From Pedobacter jeongneungensis (GTDB lineage: Bacteria > Bacteroidota > Bacteroidia > Sphingobacteriales > Sphingobacteriaceae): 64,000 nt of DNA. Positions 48,686-57,919 of the stretch are shown here, piece after piece. Where the stretch lies: positions 186,001-250,000 of the forward strand of contig NZ_AYMG01000010.1 in the NCBI RefSeq assembly GCF_000633455.1, in the 5' to 3' direction. The notes below the pieces were generated by a model that was given only the letters and a program-made list of their open reading frames with translations, was not told the DNA's origin and ran no database searches. Each line of letters starts with the position of its first letter. Positions within the stretch are counted from its first letter, which is position 1. Position numbers and translations under genes: made by a program.

Positions 48686-50008
48686 TTGAAAATCTACAGC
48701 TATAAAGATTTATCTAAATCAAAAATTGAAGAGCTTTGTTCGAGGCAGATTGAAGACGATAAACTGATTGAAGAACGGGTAACTGATATCATCAACACGG
48801 TAAAAAAAGATGGCGACCAGGCGCTCTTTAACTTTGCAAAAACATTTGATAAAGTTGATTTAGAAAAACTTTTTTTAGATGCAGCGGAATTAAAAGCTAT
48901 TGCAGCAACCATTCCGGCCGAGGCTAAAAAAGCAATTGATACGGCTTACCAGAACATCAAAACTTTTCACCAGTCGCAATTAAAAGAGGAGGCTAAAATT
49001 GAAACCATGCCAGGTGTTGTATGTTGGCGCGAATCAAGAGCAATTGAAAAGGTTGGGCTTTATATCCCAGGTGGAACAGCCGTTTTGCCAAGTACTTTTT
49101 TAATGCTGGCTACCCCGGCAATCATCGCAGGCTGTAAAGAAATTGTGGTGTGTTCTCCGCCACAAAGTGATGGTAAAACCAATTGTTATCTGGCTTATTG
49201 CGCAGTGCTCTTGGGCATCGAAAAAGTATTCCTGATTGGCGGTGCACAGGCCGTTGCTGCAATGGCTTTCGGAACGGAAAGTGTGCCACAGGTATATAAG
49301 ATCTTCGGCCCTGGCAATAGATATGTAACTACGGCAAAAACCATGGTTCAAAACAAAGTGGCCATTGATATGCCTGCAGGCCCTTCAGAGGTGCTTGTAA
49401 TTGCTGATGAAACTGCAAATCCATCATTTATTGCTGCAGATCTGCTTGCACAGGCTGAGCACGGAACGGATAGTCAGGCCATTTTAGTGGCTACCTCCAA
49501 GGAAATCATCAATCAAACTTTAAAAGAAATTGAAAATCAGCTTTCTGTATTACCCAGAAAGGACATTGCAGCCAAAGCAATTGCCAATTCTTATATAGTT
49601 TTAGCAGAAAACCTGGAGCAAGCGATGCGATTTTCGAATGAATATGCTCCTGAACACTTAATATTGGCTACAGAGCAATGCCAAGGCCTTATTCCATTGA
49701 TTATCAATGCAGGATCGGTTTTTTTAGGCAACTTTACCCCAGAAAGTGTTGGCGATTATGCCTCGGGAACCAACCATACTTTACCAACGAGCGGCTTTGC
49801 AAAAGCTTATTCAGGAGTATCTACGGATGCTTTTTTGAAGAAAATCACTTTTCAGCAATTATCCCGTGAAGGTTTAAATAATATTGGCAAAACGGTTGAG
49901 ATCCTTGCAGAAGCAGAAGGCCTGGAAGCACATAAAAATGCTGTTAGTATCAGACTGAGTTTTGAGTCCCGAGTCGGAAGACCGAAGACCGAAGATAAAA
50001 CGGCATAA
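48686..50008 (+). CDS. hisD: Histidinol dehydrogenase
   Basis: 440 aa from TTG at 48686. 'GLYIPGGTAVLPSTFLMLA', 'AGCKEIVVCSPP', 'MPAGPSEVLVIADETANPSFI' and 'EHLILATEQCQGLIP' are the conserved blocks; zinc/catalytic His and Glu are in 'AEHGTDSQAIL' and 'VGDYASGTNHTLPTSG'. It oxidises histidinol to histidine. The last ~17 residues (SFESRVGRPKTEDKTA) look foreign: they are encoded by a purine-rich intergenic repeat. 49 bases after hisG. Confidence 0.95.
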   Translation: MKIYSYKDLSKSKIEELCSRQIEDDKLIEERVTDIINTVKKDGDQALFNFAKTFDKVDLEKLFLDAAELKAIAATIPAEAKKAIDTAYQNIKTFHQSQLKEEAKIETMPGVVCWRESRAIEKVGLYIPGGTAVLPSTFLMLATPAIIAGCKEIVVCSPPQSDGKTNCYLAYCAVLLGIEKVFLIGGAQAVAAMAFGTESVPQVYKIFGPGNRYVTTAKTMVQNKVAIDMPAGPSEVLVIADETANPSFIAADLLAQAEHGTDSQAILVATSKEIINQTLKEIENQLSVLPRKDIAAKAIANSYIVLAENLEQAMRFSNEYAPEHLILATEQCQGLIPLIINAGSVFLGNFTPESVGDYASGTNHTLPTSGFAKAYSGVSTDAFLKKITFQQLSREGLNNIGKTVEILAEAEGLEAHKNAVSIRLSFESRVGRPKTEDKTA

Positions 50009-50098
50009 AAAATTAAAAAAAATCGGTGTAATCCCACAATCTGTGTAATCAACCCGAAGGAAAAGAATAGTATATCGGCGGTAGCAACCAATGATATA

Positions 50099-51154
50099 AT
50101 GAACCTACAAACAATGGACATTAACGATTTAGTAAGAGAAAATATAAAAAACCTTCGCCCCTACTCTACCGCAAGGGACGAATTTAAAGGTCAGGCATCC
50201 GTATTTTTAGATGCAAATGAGAACAGTTATGGATCGCCATTACCGGCAAATTATAACCGTTATCCAGATCCGTTACAACTCGATTTGAAAGATGCGATCA
50301 GTAAAATAAAAGGTGTGCCGATCGAGAATACTTTTTTAGGAAACGGCAGCGATGAAGCGATCGATTTATTATTCCGCGCTTTCTGTAATCCAGGAAAAGA
50401 TAACGTAATTGTGCTCCCTCCAACTTATGGAATGTACGAAGTTTCGGCTAACATAAACGATGTAGAAATACGCAAAGTAAGCCTGCTTCCGAACTTCCAA
50501 TTAGACATGGAAAAGATCGCAGAAACGATTGATAAAAACACCAAATTAATCTTCATTTGTTCACCAAATAATCCGACCGGAAATTCGATAAACAGAGAAG
50601 ATATTGAAACCATTTTGGCCAACTTTAACGGCATCGTTGTGGTGGATGAAGCGTATATAAATTACGCCCGTCAGAAGACCTTTATACAGGAGTTAACCGA
50701 GTACGGAAACCTGGTGGTTTTGCAAACTTTTTCGAAAGCATGGGGACTTGCTGCTTTACGTTTAGGCATGGCTTTTTCTTCAACAAAAGTGATCGACGTT
50801 TTGAACAAAATTAAGCCACCTTATAACATTAATCAGGCCACGCAGGATTTAGCTTTTGAAGCCTTAAAAAACATTGCCCAGGTTAACGATTGGATTAAAG
50901 AATCTGTTGCAGAAAGACAGCGTTTATCGATCGCTTTAAACAATGTAAATGCAGTAACAAAAGTATATCCATCAGATGCAAATTTCATACTCGTAGAAGT
51001 TACCGATGCATTGAAAATTTACGATACTTTGGTAGATCAGGGTATCATTGTACGCGACCGTTCTAAAGTAACTTTATGCGAAGGCTGTTTACGAATCACT
51101 GTGGGCACAAAAGAAGAAAACGATAAACTATTAACTGTACTAGAAAATTTTTAA
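50099..51154 (+). CDS. hisC: Histidinol-phosphate aminotransferase
   Basis: 351 aa from ATG at 50099; the Met at residue 6 ([10 protein letters not shown]) is also a credible start. PLP features: '[11 protein letters not shown]', '[17 protein letters not shown]', '[13 protein letters not shown]', '[12 protein letters not shown]' and '[20 protein letters not shown]' (the Lys of SKAW binds PLP). It converts imidazole acetol-phosphate to histidinol phosphate. 90 bases after hisD, one base before hisB. Confidence 0.95.
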   Translation: MNLQTMDINDLVRENIKNLRPYSTARDEFKGQASVFLDANENSYGSPLPANYNRYPDPLQLDLKDAISKIKGVPIENTFLGNGSDEAIDLLFRAFCNPGKDNVIVLPPTYGMYEVSANINDVEIRKVSLLPNFQLDMEKIAETIDKNTKLIFICSPNNPTGNSINREDIETILANFNGIVVVDEAYINYARQKTFIQELTEYGNLVVLQTFSKAWGLAALRLGMAFSSTKVIDVLNKIKPPYNINQATQDLAFEALKNIAQVNDWIKESVAERQRLSIALNNVNAVTKVYPSDANFILVEVTDALKIYDTLVDQGIIVRDRSKVTLCEGCLRITVGTKEENDKLLTVLENF

Positions 51155-51155
51155 G

Positions 51156-52289
51156 ATGAAAAAAGTATTATTTATAGACCGCGATGGAACCTTAAATATT
51201 GAGCCTGATGATGAACAGGTAGACAGTTTCGCTAAGCTTAAATTTTATCCGCGTTCTTTATATTATTTATCAAAAATAGTAGCCGAGCTGGATTATGAAC
51301 TGGTTATGGTAACCAACCAGGATGGACTGGGAACATTGTCAAACCCTGAAGAGAATTTCTGGCCAATCCATAATTTCATGTTGGATACTTTTGAAGGAGA
51401 AGGCGTTCATTTCAGCGAGATTGTAATCGATAGAACTTTTGCAAAAGACAATGCCCCTACCCGAAAACCCGGCACGGCTTTATTAACCAAATATTTTAGC
51501 GAAGATTACGACCTGAAAAACTCTTTCGTAATTGGCGATCGGTTGAATGATGTGGTTTTGGCGAAAAATTTAGGTGCAAAAGCCATTTTCCTCCGTCAGA
51601 ATGATGCATTGGGCTCTACAGAAACATTGGATAAACATGAAACGCTTTTAGACGTTATCATTTTAGAAACCAGGAAATGGGAAGATATTTACAACTTGCT
51701 TAAAGCAGGAAGCAGAAAAATCCACCACGAGCGCAAAACCAACGAAACCGACATTACCATTAATTTAGATTTAGACGGAACCGGAAAAGCCAAAATTGAA
51801 ACGGGCCTAAACTTTTTCGATCATATGCTTGACCAGATTGCCAGACATGGAAGTGTAGATTTAGAAGTAATTGCGAAAGGTGACTTACACATAGACGAAC
51901 ACCACACCATAGAAGATACCGGAATTGCACTAGGCGAGGCTTTTGCCCAAGGTTTAGGGAATAAACTGGGCATTGAGAGGTATGGTTTTTGCTTGCCAAT
52001 GGATGATTGCCTGGCACAGGTGGCCATTGATTTTGGAGGAAGAAACTGGATTGTTTGGGATGCTGAGTTTAAACGCGAAAAAGTGGGCGATATGCCAACG
52101 GAAATGTTTTACCACTTCTTTAAATCGTTCAGTGATGCTGCAAAATGCAATTTGAACATAAAAGCCGAAGGCGATAACGAACACCATAAAATTGAAGCTA
52201 TTTTTAAAGCATTTGCCAAAGCCATTAAAATGGCCATTAAACGCGACGCCGAGAAAATGGTATTGCCGAGCACCAAGGGAATGTTGTAA
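51156..52289 (+). CDS. hisB: Bifunctional histidinol-phosphatase / imidazoleglycerol-phosphate dehydratase
   Basis: 377 aa. N-terminal HAD phosphatase (residues 1-165; '[14 protein letters not shown]', '[11 protein letters not shown]', '[16 protein letters not shown]') and C-terminal IGPD (residues 180-377; '[19 protein letters not shown]', '[20 protein letters not shown]', '[17 protein letters not shown]'). It supplies both steps around HisC. 272 bases of repeat-rich DNA separate it from hisH. Confidence 0.96.
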   Translation: MKKVLFIDRDGTLNIEPDDEQVDSFAKLKFYPRSLYYLSKIVAELDYELVMVTNQDGLGTLSNPEENFWPIHNFMLDTFEGEGVHFSEIVIDRTFAKDNAPTRKPGTALLTKYFSEDYDLKNSFVIGDRLNDVVLAKNLGAKAIFLRQNDALGSTETLDKHETLLDVIILETRKWEDIYNLLKAGSRKIHHERKTNETDITINLDLDGTGKAKIETGLNFFDHMLDQIARHGSVDLEVIAKGDLHIDEHHTIEDTGIALGEAFAQGLGNKLGIERYGFCLPMDDCLAQVAIDFGGRNWIVWDAEFKREKVGDMPTEMFYHFFKSFSDAAKCNLNIKAEGDNEHHKIEAIFKAFAKAIKMAIKRDAEKMVLPSTKGML

Positions 52290-52399
52290 AAAAGGTGGAA
52301 GGCTGAAAGGTTTAAGGCAGAGGGTTTTGAAGCCCATCCGCTGTTAAATAAACCTGATAGCAGTGGAAAGTTTTTTATTCAGCAGCGACCTTGAATAAG

Positions 52400-52465
52400 C
52401 TGTCATGCTGAAGCACGAAGCATTTGCAACCGATAAAACAGATGCTTCGTACCTCAGCATGACAG
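52400..52465. repeat. Intergenic palindrome (GTCATGCTGA / TCAGCATGAC)
   Basis: CTGTCATGCTGA...ACGAAGCAT and ATGCTTCGT...TCAGCATGACAG form an imperfect palindrome between hisB and hisH. The hisB-side gap (52290-52399) is purine-rich repeat with no gene. Related palindromes are at 18275, 53922 and 60306. Confidence 0.7.
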
Positions 52466-52561
52466 AAGTTAAAAAACTTAAAACGGATAGCGGGACTACA
52501 GCACCTTTGAAAAACTGACATTCATTTTCAAACCTATAAAAGAAATCTGAACTATTAAACT

Positions 52562-53155
52562 ATGGTTGGAATTATAAATTACGGAGCAGGCAACATTTTT
52601 TCGCTTACCGCAGCATTAGATCGCTTAAATGTAACCTACGGCATGGTAAATACAGAAAATGACCTCGAAAAATATAGCCACATCATTATTCCGGGAGTGG
52701 GCCACGCGGGTGCTGCCATGGAAAAACTAAAAGGTACCGGCCTTGTTGAAGCCATTAAAAAACTCACTAAACCCGTGCTGGGCATTTGTGTGGGCATGCA
52801 GCTGATTACCGAACACTCCGAAGAGGGTGATGCGGCGCTTTTAGATATCGTTCCGGTGAAAACCAAAAAATTCGATAAGTCGCTGAATATCAAAATACCA
52901 CACATGGGCTGGAATGCGGTGAGCACAAAAAACAATCCGCTATTTACAGGTGTTGAAGATAATACACAATTTTACTTTGTGCATTCGTACTTTATTGAAT
53001 ATAACCCTACTTTTGACATCGCATCTGCTGATTACGGTTTAAAGTTTTCGGCAGCGGTACAAAAAGACAATTTTTACGGCGTTCAGTTCCACCCCGAGAA
53101 ATCGGGAAAAGCCGGCGAATTAATATTAAAAAATTTTTCAAACTTAAGCTTATAA
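52562..53155 (+). CDS. hisH: Imidazole glycerol-phosphate synthase subunit HisH (glutamine amidotransferase)
   Basis: 197 aa. 'IIIPGVGHAGAAM', catalytic Cys in 'VLGICVGMQLITEH' (around residue 78), 'VHSYF' and His-Glu of the triad in 'YGVQFHPEKSGKAG'. It makes ammonia from glutamine for HisF. One base from hisA. Confidence 0.95.
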   Translation: MVGIINYGAGNIFSLTAALDRLNVTYGMVNTENDLEKYSHIIIPGVGHAGAAMEKLKGTGLVEAIKKLTKPVLGICVGMQLITEHSEEGDAALLDIVPVKTKKFDKSLNIKIPHMGWNAVSTKNNPLFTGVEDNTQFYFVHSYFIEYNPTFDIASADYGLKFSAAVQKDNFYGVQFHPEKSGKAGELILKNFSNLSL

Positions 53156-53156
53156 A

Positions 53157-53906
53157 ATGTACATCATACCTGCTATTGATATTTTGGATGGAAAAGTTGT
53201 CCGTCTGCGTGAAGGCGATTATAACCAAAAAACAGAATACGACGTTTCTATTGCCGAGATGATAGAAAAATACCGCTCAAATGGTACGGATTTTATCCAT
53301 ATTATCGATTTAAATGGAGCCAAAGGTGATTTTAGCAACCAAAAATCACTTTTCGAGATCATCAAAAAAACCGAGATGAAAGTGCAGTACGGTGGAGGAA
53401 TCAGGACGATTGAGCAGGTTACCAATCTGCTTGATGCTGGCATACACCGTGTAATTGTAGGTACGCAGGCCATTACCAATCCTGATTTCTTGCCTCAATT
53501 GAGTGAGACTTTCGCTAAAAAGGACGATTATGCCAACCGTATCGTCATAGCGATTGACGTTTTGGATGAAGTAATTAAATATTCGGGCTGGATGGAAAGT
53601 TCGCCGATTAAACTGATGGATTACGTTGACAAATGCCTTTCGCTGGGTTTTTTCCGTTTTTTATGCACTGATATCAGCAAAGATGGAAAATTGGGTGGCG
53701 CAGCAGTCGATTTATACAAAAAATTGCTTGAGCACTCTCCTATGATCAAATTAATTGCTTCGGGTGGAGTGAGTTCAATGGAGGATATCTACGAATTGGC
53801 TAAATACCCGATCAGAAGTGTAGTGGTTGGAAAAGCCATTTACGAAGACCGAATTACTATTGAAGAAATAAAAGATTGGAATTTGAAGGCGCTAAGTTCA
53901 ATCTAA
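53157..53906 (+). CDS. hisA: ProFAR isomerase HisA
   Basis: 249 aa TIM barrel. Catalytic Asp in 'IPAIDILDGKVVRL' (residue 8); 'IQYGGGIRTIEQV'-type 'VQYGGGIRTIEQV' phosphate site; second Asp in 'CTDISKDGKLGG' (around residue 175) and 'IASGGVSSMEDIYEL'. It isomerises ProFAR to PRFAR. Between hisH and hisF. Confidence 0.95.
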   Translation: MYIIPAIDILDGKVVRLREGDYNQKTEYDVSIAEMIEKYRSNGTDFIHIIDLNGAKGDFSNQKSLFEIIKKTEMKVQYGGGIRTIEQVTNLLDAGIHRVIVGTQAITNPDFLPQLSETFAKKDDYANRIVIAIDVLDEVIKYSGWMESSPIKLMDYVDKCLSLGFFRFLCTDISKDGKLGGAAVDLYKKLLEHSPMIKLIASGGVSSMEDIYELAKYPIRSVVVGKAIYEDRITIEEIKDWNLKALSSI

Positions 53907-53921
53907 TTCCATAAATATTTA

Positions 53922-53985
53922 TGTCATCCTGAAGAATGAAGGATCTGCCCACGATGAAACAGATGCTTCGTTCCTCAGCATGACA
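53922..53985. repeat. Intergenic palindrome (GTCATCCTGA / TCAGCATGAC)
   Basis: TGTCATCCTGAAGAATGAAG and CAGATGCTTCGTTCCTCAGC with following ATGACA form an imperfect palindrome between hisA and hisF, related to the 52400 copy (the AGATGCTTCGT and CTCAGCATGACA parts are identical). Confidence 0.7.
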
Positions 53986-53999
53986 ACCAAACAAAACAC

Positions 54000-54755
54000 A
54001 TGCTTTCAAAAAGAATAATCCCTTGTTTAGACGTTAAAGATGGCCGCACCGTAAAAGGTGTAAACTTTGTTGATTTACGCGATGCGGGCGATCCTGTTGA
54101 GCTGGCTGCCCAATATGCACAACAAGGGGCAGATGAACTCGTTTTCCTGGATATTACGGCCACACACGAGCGTCGTAAAACGATGATCGAAATGGTTAAA
54201 TCGGTCGCAAGGCAATTGAATATTCCTTTTACCATTGGTGGGGGAATAACAGAAATTGCAGATGCTGACGCGCTTTTAAACGCAGGTGCTGATAAAATCA
54301 GTATTAATTCTGCAGCCGTACGCAACCCTAAATTAATTGAAGACCTGGCCAAAACCTTTGGGGTACAATTTGTAGTTTTAGCAGTTGACACTAAACATGT
54401 AAACGGCAAAAACATGGTCCACTTAAACGGTGGCAGGTTAATTACCGAACTGGAAACCGAAAACTGGATTAAACAGGCGGAAGATTTAGGTGCAGGAGAA
54501 ATTTTGTTAACCTCTATGGATCACGATGGCACCAAAGCAGGTTTTGACTGTGGATTATTGGGTAAAATAAACCAAATGATCAATATCCCGATTATTGCAT
54601 CAGGCGGTGCAGGTAGCATGGAACATTTTACAGAGGTTTTCCAGAAAGCTAACGTTGATGCCGCACTTGCAGCTTCGGTATTTCATTATGGTGAAATTTT
54701 AATCCCCGATTTAAAACAGGAATTAAGAAGGAACAATATTCCCGTAAGGATATAA
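54000..54755 (+). CDS. hisF: Imidazole glycerol-phosphate synthase subunit HisF (cyclase)
   Basis: 251 aa TIM barrel. '[18 protein letters not shown]' (catalytic Asp residue 11), '[15 protein letters not shown]', '[20 protein letters not shown]', and second Asp in '[13 protein letters not shown]' (around residue 178). It makes imidazole glycerol phosphate and AICAR with HisH. The gap to hisA contains a palindrome. Confidence 0.96.
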   Translation: MLSKRIIPCLDVKDGRTVKGVNFVDLRDAGDPVELAAQYAQQGADELVFLDITATHERRKTMIEMVKSVARQLNIPFTIGGGITEIADADALLNAGADKISINSAAVRNPKLIEDLAKTFGVQFVVLAVDTKHVNGKNMVHLNGGRLITELETENWIKQAEDLGAGEILLTSMDHDGTKAGFDCGLLGKINQMINIPIIASGGAGSMEHFTEVFQKANVDAALAASVFHYGEILIPDLKQELRRNNIPVRI

Positions 54756-54816
54756 TATAAGTCCGGAGTCGGCAGTCCATATTCATGAGTCTGTCTTTCC
54801 GAAATAAAAAAATAAA

Positions 54817-55419
54817 ATGAACATCGATACATCAACCCTTGACTGGGATAAAACAGCTGGCTTACTTCCAGTAATTATTCAGGATTATAAAACTTTAGAG
54901 GTTTTAATGCTGGGTTATATGAATGCCGAAGCTTTGGAAAAAACACAGGCCGAAGGCAAAGTAACTTTCTTTTCGCGCTCTAAAAACCGTCTTTGGACAA
55001 AAGGTGAAACCAGCAATAACTTTTTGTTTGTTAAAGAACTTTTTGTGGATTGTGATAACGACACCATTCTGATTAAAGCTGATGCCGTTGGCTCAACCTG
55101 CCACACTGGTAGCCGCAGCTGTTTTAAAACAGATTTTAATCAGAATTTCATTTTCGAACTCGAAAACATCATTACTGATCGATATGAAAATCCTGTTGAA
55201 GGATCGTATATCAACAAAATGCGTGCTAAAGGTCTAAATAAAATTGCGCAAAAGGTTGGCGAAGAAGGTGTAGAAACCGTAATTGCCGCATTAGCCGAAA
55301 CAGAAGAAGAATTTATTGGAGAAGCTTCCGATCTTGTTTTTCATTTGTTGTTTTTATTAAAAGAAAAAGGATTGTCTATCCAGGATATTGCCAAAAATTT
55401 AGAGAAAAGACATCAATAA
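54817..55419 (+). CDS. hisI: Bifunctional phosphoribosyl-AMP cyclohydrolase / phosphoribosyl-ATP pyrophosphatase
   Basis: 200 aa. HisI part (residues 1-110): 'LMLGYMNAEALEKTQ', 'FFSRSKNRLWTKGETSNNFL', metal ligands in 'DCDNDTILIKADAVGSTCHT' with 'GSRSCF'. HisE part: 'VGEEGVETVIAALAETEEEF' (EExxE metal motif) and 'ASDLVFHLLFLL'. Last gene of the operon. Confidence 0.96.
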   Translation: MNIDTSTLDWDKTAGLLPVIIQDYKTLEVLMLGYMNAEALEKTQAEGKVTFFSRSKNRLWTKGETSNNFLFVKELFVDCDNDTILIKADAVGSTCHTGSRSCFKTDFNQNFIFELENIITDRYENPVEGSYINKMRAKGLNKIAQKVGEEGVETVIAALAETEEEFIGEASDLVFHLLFLLKEKGLSIQDIAKNLEKRHQ

Positions 55420-55420
55420 G

Positions 55421-55490
55421 GTGGAGGGCTGGAAGGTTGAGGATTTCAACATCCTTCCAACCTTCTAACCCTCCAACCTTCCAACCTTAC
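55421..55490. repeat. Purine/pyrimidine palindrome after the his operon
   Basis: GGTGGAGGGCTGGAAGGTTG followed by AGGAT and, after TTCAAC, ATCCTTCCAACC and more CCTTCCAACC units form an imperfect palindrome that may serve as terminator of the his operon. The same AAGGTTGGA-type unit occurs in several other gaps (14880, 21841, 25170, 52300). Confidence 0.55.
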
Positions 55491-55494
55491 CCGT

Positions 55495-56391
55495 ATGCTC
55501 AAACACCTACAAACCCTTCCCGGACATCAAAACCCTGTATATGCTTTAGCTAATGCTGATGAAGACGGCGTATTTTTTAGTGCCGGAAATGATAAGGGCG
55601 TAGTAGAATGGTCTTTACATAACATGGCTTTTGTGAAGGTTAAAATGCCGGTACAAAGCTCGGTCTATTGTCTTCACTACTATAATAATCAATTATTTAT
55701 TGGAGAGCGTAGTGGCGCCTTTAGTGTTTATGATCTGAAAGAACAAAAGGTAATTGTAAGGATTAATGCTCATATTAAACCCATTTTCAATATACAAACG
55801 GTTAAAAGCAAAAATGAGCTTTTAACTACTGGCGAAGATGGTAGTGTTGCGGTTTGGTCTCTAAATGATTTTACAGAGATTTATCGTTTCCAGGTCGCTT
55901 ATGATACCGTTAGGGCCATTGCAATTGCACCAAATGAAAACGAAGTCGCTTTTGGCTGTAAAGATCATCTGATCAGGATTTATAACCTGGCAGATTATAG
56001 TTTAAAACAATCTCTGGAAGGGCATTCATTACCAGTAACCTCTTTGGCCTACCATCCTACAGGCAAATACCTGATTTCGGGAAGCAGGGATGCCCAATTA
56101 AAAATATGGGATCTGCCGAATTATGAATTGCGGGAAACCGTTCCAGCGCATATTTTTACCATTTACGATATTGCCTTTCATCCTACTCTTCCCTATTTTG
56201 CCACCAGCAGTCAGGATAAAAGCATTAAACTTTGGGATGCGGAAAACTTTAAACTATATAAGATATTAAGCCTGGAAAAAGCAGAAACCGGGCATACCCA
56301 TTCCATTAATAAAATTATTTGGAGCCGTGATGGTAAATACTTGATTTCTACAGGTGATGACCGGCAGGTAATGGTTTGGGAGATGGAATAG
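55495..56391 (+). CDS. WD40-repeat protein
   Basis: 298 aa with about six to seven WD40 blades: 'VYALANADEDGVFFSAGNDK' then 'GVVEW', 'TTGEDGSVAVWSL', 'DHLIRIYNL', 'LISGSRDAQLKIWDL', 'FATSSQDKSIKLWDAE' and 'LISTGDDRQVMVWEM'. WD40 propellers serve as protein-interaction platforms; no catalytic motif is seen. It begins 75 bases after hisI and ends at the first base of the opposite-strand cassette. Confidence 0.92.
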   Translation: MLKHLQTLPGHQNPVYALANADEDGVFFSAGNDKGVVEWSLHNMAFVKVKMPVQSSVYCLHYYNNQLFIGERSGAFSVYDLKEQKVIVRINAHIKPIFNIQTVKSKNELLTTGEDGSVAVWSLNDFTEIYRFQVAYDTVRAIAIAPNENEVAFGCKDHLIRIYNLADYSLKQSLEGHSLPVTSLAYHPTGKYLISGSRDAQLKIWDLPNYELRETVPAHIFTIYDIAFHPTLPYFATSSQDKSIKLWDAENFKLYKILSLEKAETGHTHSINKIIWSRDGKYLISTGDDRQVMVWEME

Positions 56392-56392
56392 T

Positions 56393-56857
56393 TTAAGATT
56401 TCTTTTTATTTATTCTTTTCTGCAGTTCTTTTATATCAGCTAAGTCTTTGAGCCTTCCAGAAGCAACCTTATTGGCAATAAAGTCCTGAACATTGATAAA
56501 AGGCGTGACTAAACCATCAATTTCAGCATCAATTTTGTTTTCGTAAGCTTCGTCAAACTCAACACCCGAAATCGCATTCAAAATATCAATCCTTAATGGT
56601 GGATAGCCAATTTGTGAAACATAGTTTTCTTTTAAAAAATCATCTTTCTTAAACCCTAGTGATGCGAAACCGAATTCAGTCAATACAATAATCATTTTTT
56701 CAGCATTTTCTTGGTCTGGCTTAATCCAAATGTCCAAATCACCGGTATGCCTGGGTCTACCGTGATACGCTAAAGCATGAGCTCCCACAATTATATATTT
56801 AACATCATTCTTATTTAGAAGTTCAATAAACTCTATAAAGTCAGGTTCAAATATCAT
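56393..56857 (-). CDS. Nucleotidyltransferase (MNT/DUF6036-like)
   Basis: 154 aa. 'YIIVGAHALAYHGRPRHTGD' then 'LDIW' has the nucleotidyltransferase GA-x(n)-D-x-D pattern (residues 22-42) with third Asp in 'RIDILNAISG'. It overlaps the small partner gene by four bases (56854-56857). Similar cassettes are found in TA-like pairs. Here the small gene is upstream, whereas in the 28572-29247 cassette it is downstream. Confidence 0.8.
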   Translation of the reverse strand: MIFEPDFIEFIELLNKNDVKYIIVGAHALAYHGRPRHTGDLDIWIKPDQENAEKMIIVLTEFGFASLGFKKDDFLKENYVSQIGYPPLRIDILNAISGVEFDEAYENKIDAEIDGLVTPFINVQDFIANKVASGRLKDLADIKELQKRINKKKS

Positions 56858-57060
56858 AATTTGCGGCGTGTTATAACCCTCTCCATTTTTTCAGGAAATG
56901 AACCGTTTAACCAAGTGAAGTAACTTTCTCTCAAAGAAACAACCGTTTTAAGCCGTTCTTCTGGGGCTTGATTTAGCCAAAAAGCAATATCTAAAGCATC
57001 CTCATCCTCCATTCTAACCTGATTGAACACCATTGCCATTTTCCTAATTTTCGGCTCCAT
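56854..57060 (-). CDS. Small partner protein of nucleotidyltransferase, 68 aa
   Basis: 68 aa. 'DIAFWLNQAPEERLKTVVSL' followed by 'RESYFTWLNGSFPEKMERV' shares W-L-x3-P-x-E-R-L-x(8)-S-x-Y/F-x-W with the 48-aa protein at 28572-28718. It overlaps the nucleotidyltransferase by four bases. It may be an antitoxin or toxin component of the pair. Confidence 0.7.
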   Translation of the reverse strand: MEPKIRKMAMVFNQVRMEDEDALDIAFWLNQAPEERLKTVVSLRESYFTWLNGSFPEKMERVITRRKL

Positions 57061-57138
57061 TTTCGCTATAATTATCTACACAAATATAATCAAAATGGAA
57101 TGAAAATGGACTATAAAAGGTTTTAGAACATCTGAAAA

Positions 57139-57902
57139 CTAATTTCTCTTTGTATAAAATGGGTTAATATCCTTCAGTTGATTCTTTGCCTTATAAAGAA
57201 TTCTTCTCCAAAGAGAATGCCTGATAACTACAACTTCTGGACCGCCTAAAACGTATTCACTCATGCATAATTCGAGGTTTAATTGGCCTCCTTTAGCTAA
57301 ATTTACCTTCGAATTTAAAGTCTTATAGCCGATATAACTTATCGTTAAAACACAACTTTCATCATCAAAATTTGCAGGTAACTTAATTTCGAAGTTTCCT
57401 TTTTCATCGGTAGAAGCAAAAGCTAACCGCTGGTTTACCATAACAGATACTGAAGGAAGTGGCTGTTTATCATCTTTATCTATTACCCTACCCTTTATTG
57501 TTTTTAAGGTATCAGCTAGAATCTCTGTTTTCTTTTCAAAAGCAGTGCTACTGTGGTATCGATCTGTTTGATTAAAAGGTGTTTTGATCACTTTAGCATC
57601 GCTCAACTTAGGAAAACTCAAAAAAGCCAATAAAGATGCGGCGATCAGGCTTGGTTTAAATCTACTGAGCGAATAATTATCTTTTGCACTGATTAAACGG
57701 TCAAGTTGCTCCGGTTTTAACCTTCCACAGCTCTTCCCTTTGTTTTCACTAAACCAACGTTTCAGCTCTGCGTCCGTAAAATTGGTAAAATCAATAACTG
57801 ATTTTTGACATGAACCACAAAATTTACCATTTGCATTTGGCTGCATCACTTCCCATTGTTCTTTGCATGGATTAGCAATCTGAATTTTAAACTTGAGCTC
57901 AT
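57139..57902 (-). pseudogene. Membrane protein with N-terminal Cys motif and CarboxypepD_reg-like domain; start-proximal frameshift
   Basis: From ATG at 57902 the first codons (ATG AGC TC-) are one base out of frame with the conserved downstream KFKIQIANPCKEQWEVMQPN; the paralogue at 57920-58684 reads MPSKFKIQISNPC without this shift. The following sequence is intact: 'FCGSCQKSVIDFTNFTDAEL', 'CGRLKPEQLDRLI', membrane segment around 'PSLIAASLLAFLSF', then a CarboxypepD_reg-like beta domain ('IKGRVIDKDDKQPLPSVSVM'). Whether translation starts from a rarer internal codon (GTG/ATG before MQPN) is open. Confidence 0.65.
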
Positions 57903-57919
57903 CAATTCAATCTAATAAA

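Noticed and set aside
51760..52337. Several frames on the reverse strand of hisB
   Set aside because: They are shadow frames inside a gene with intact IGPD motifs.
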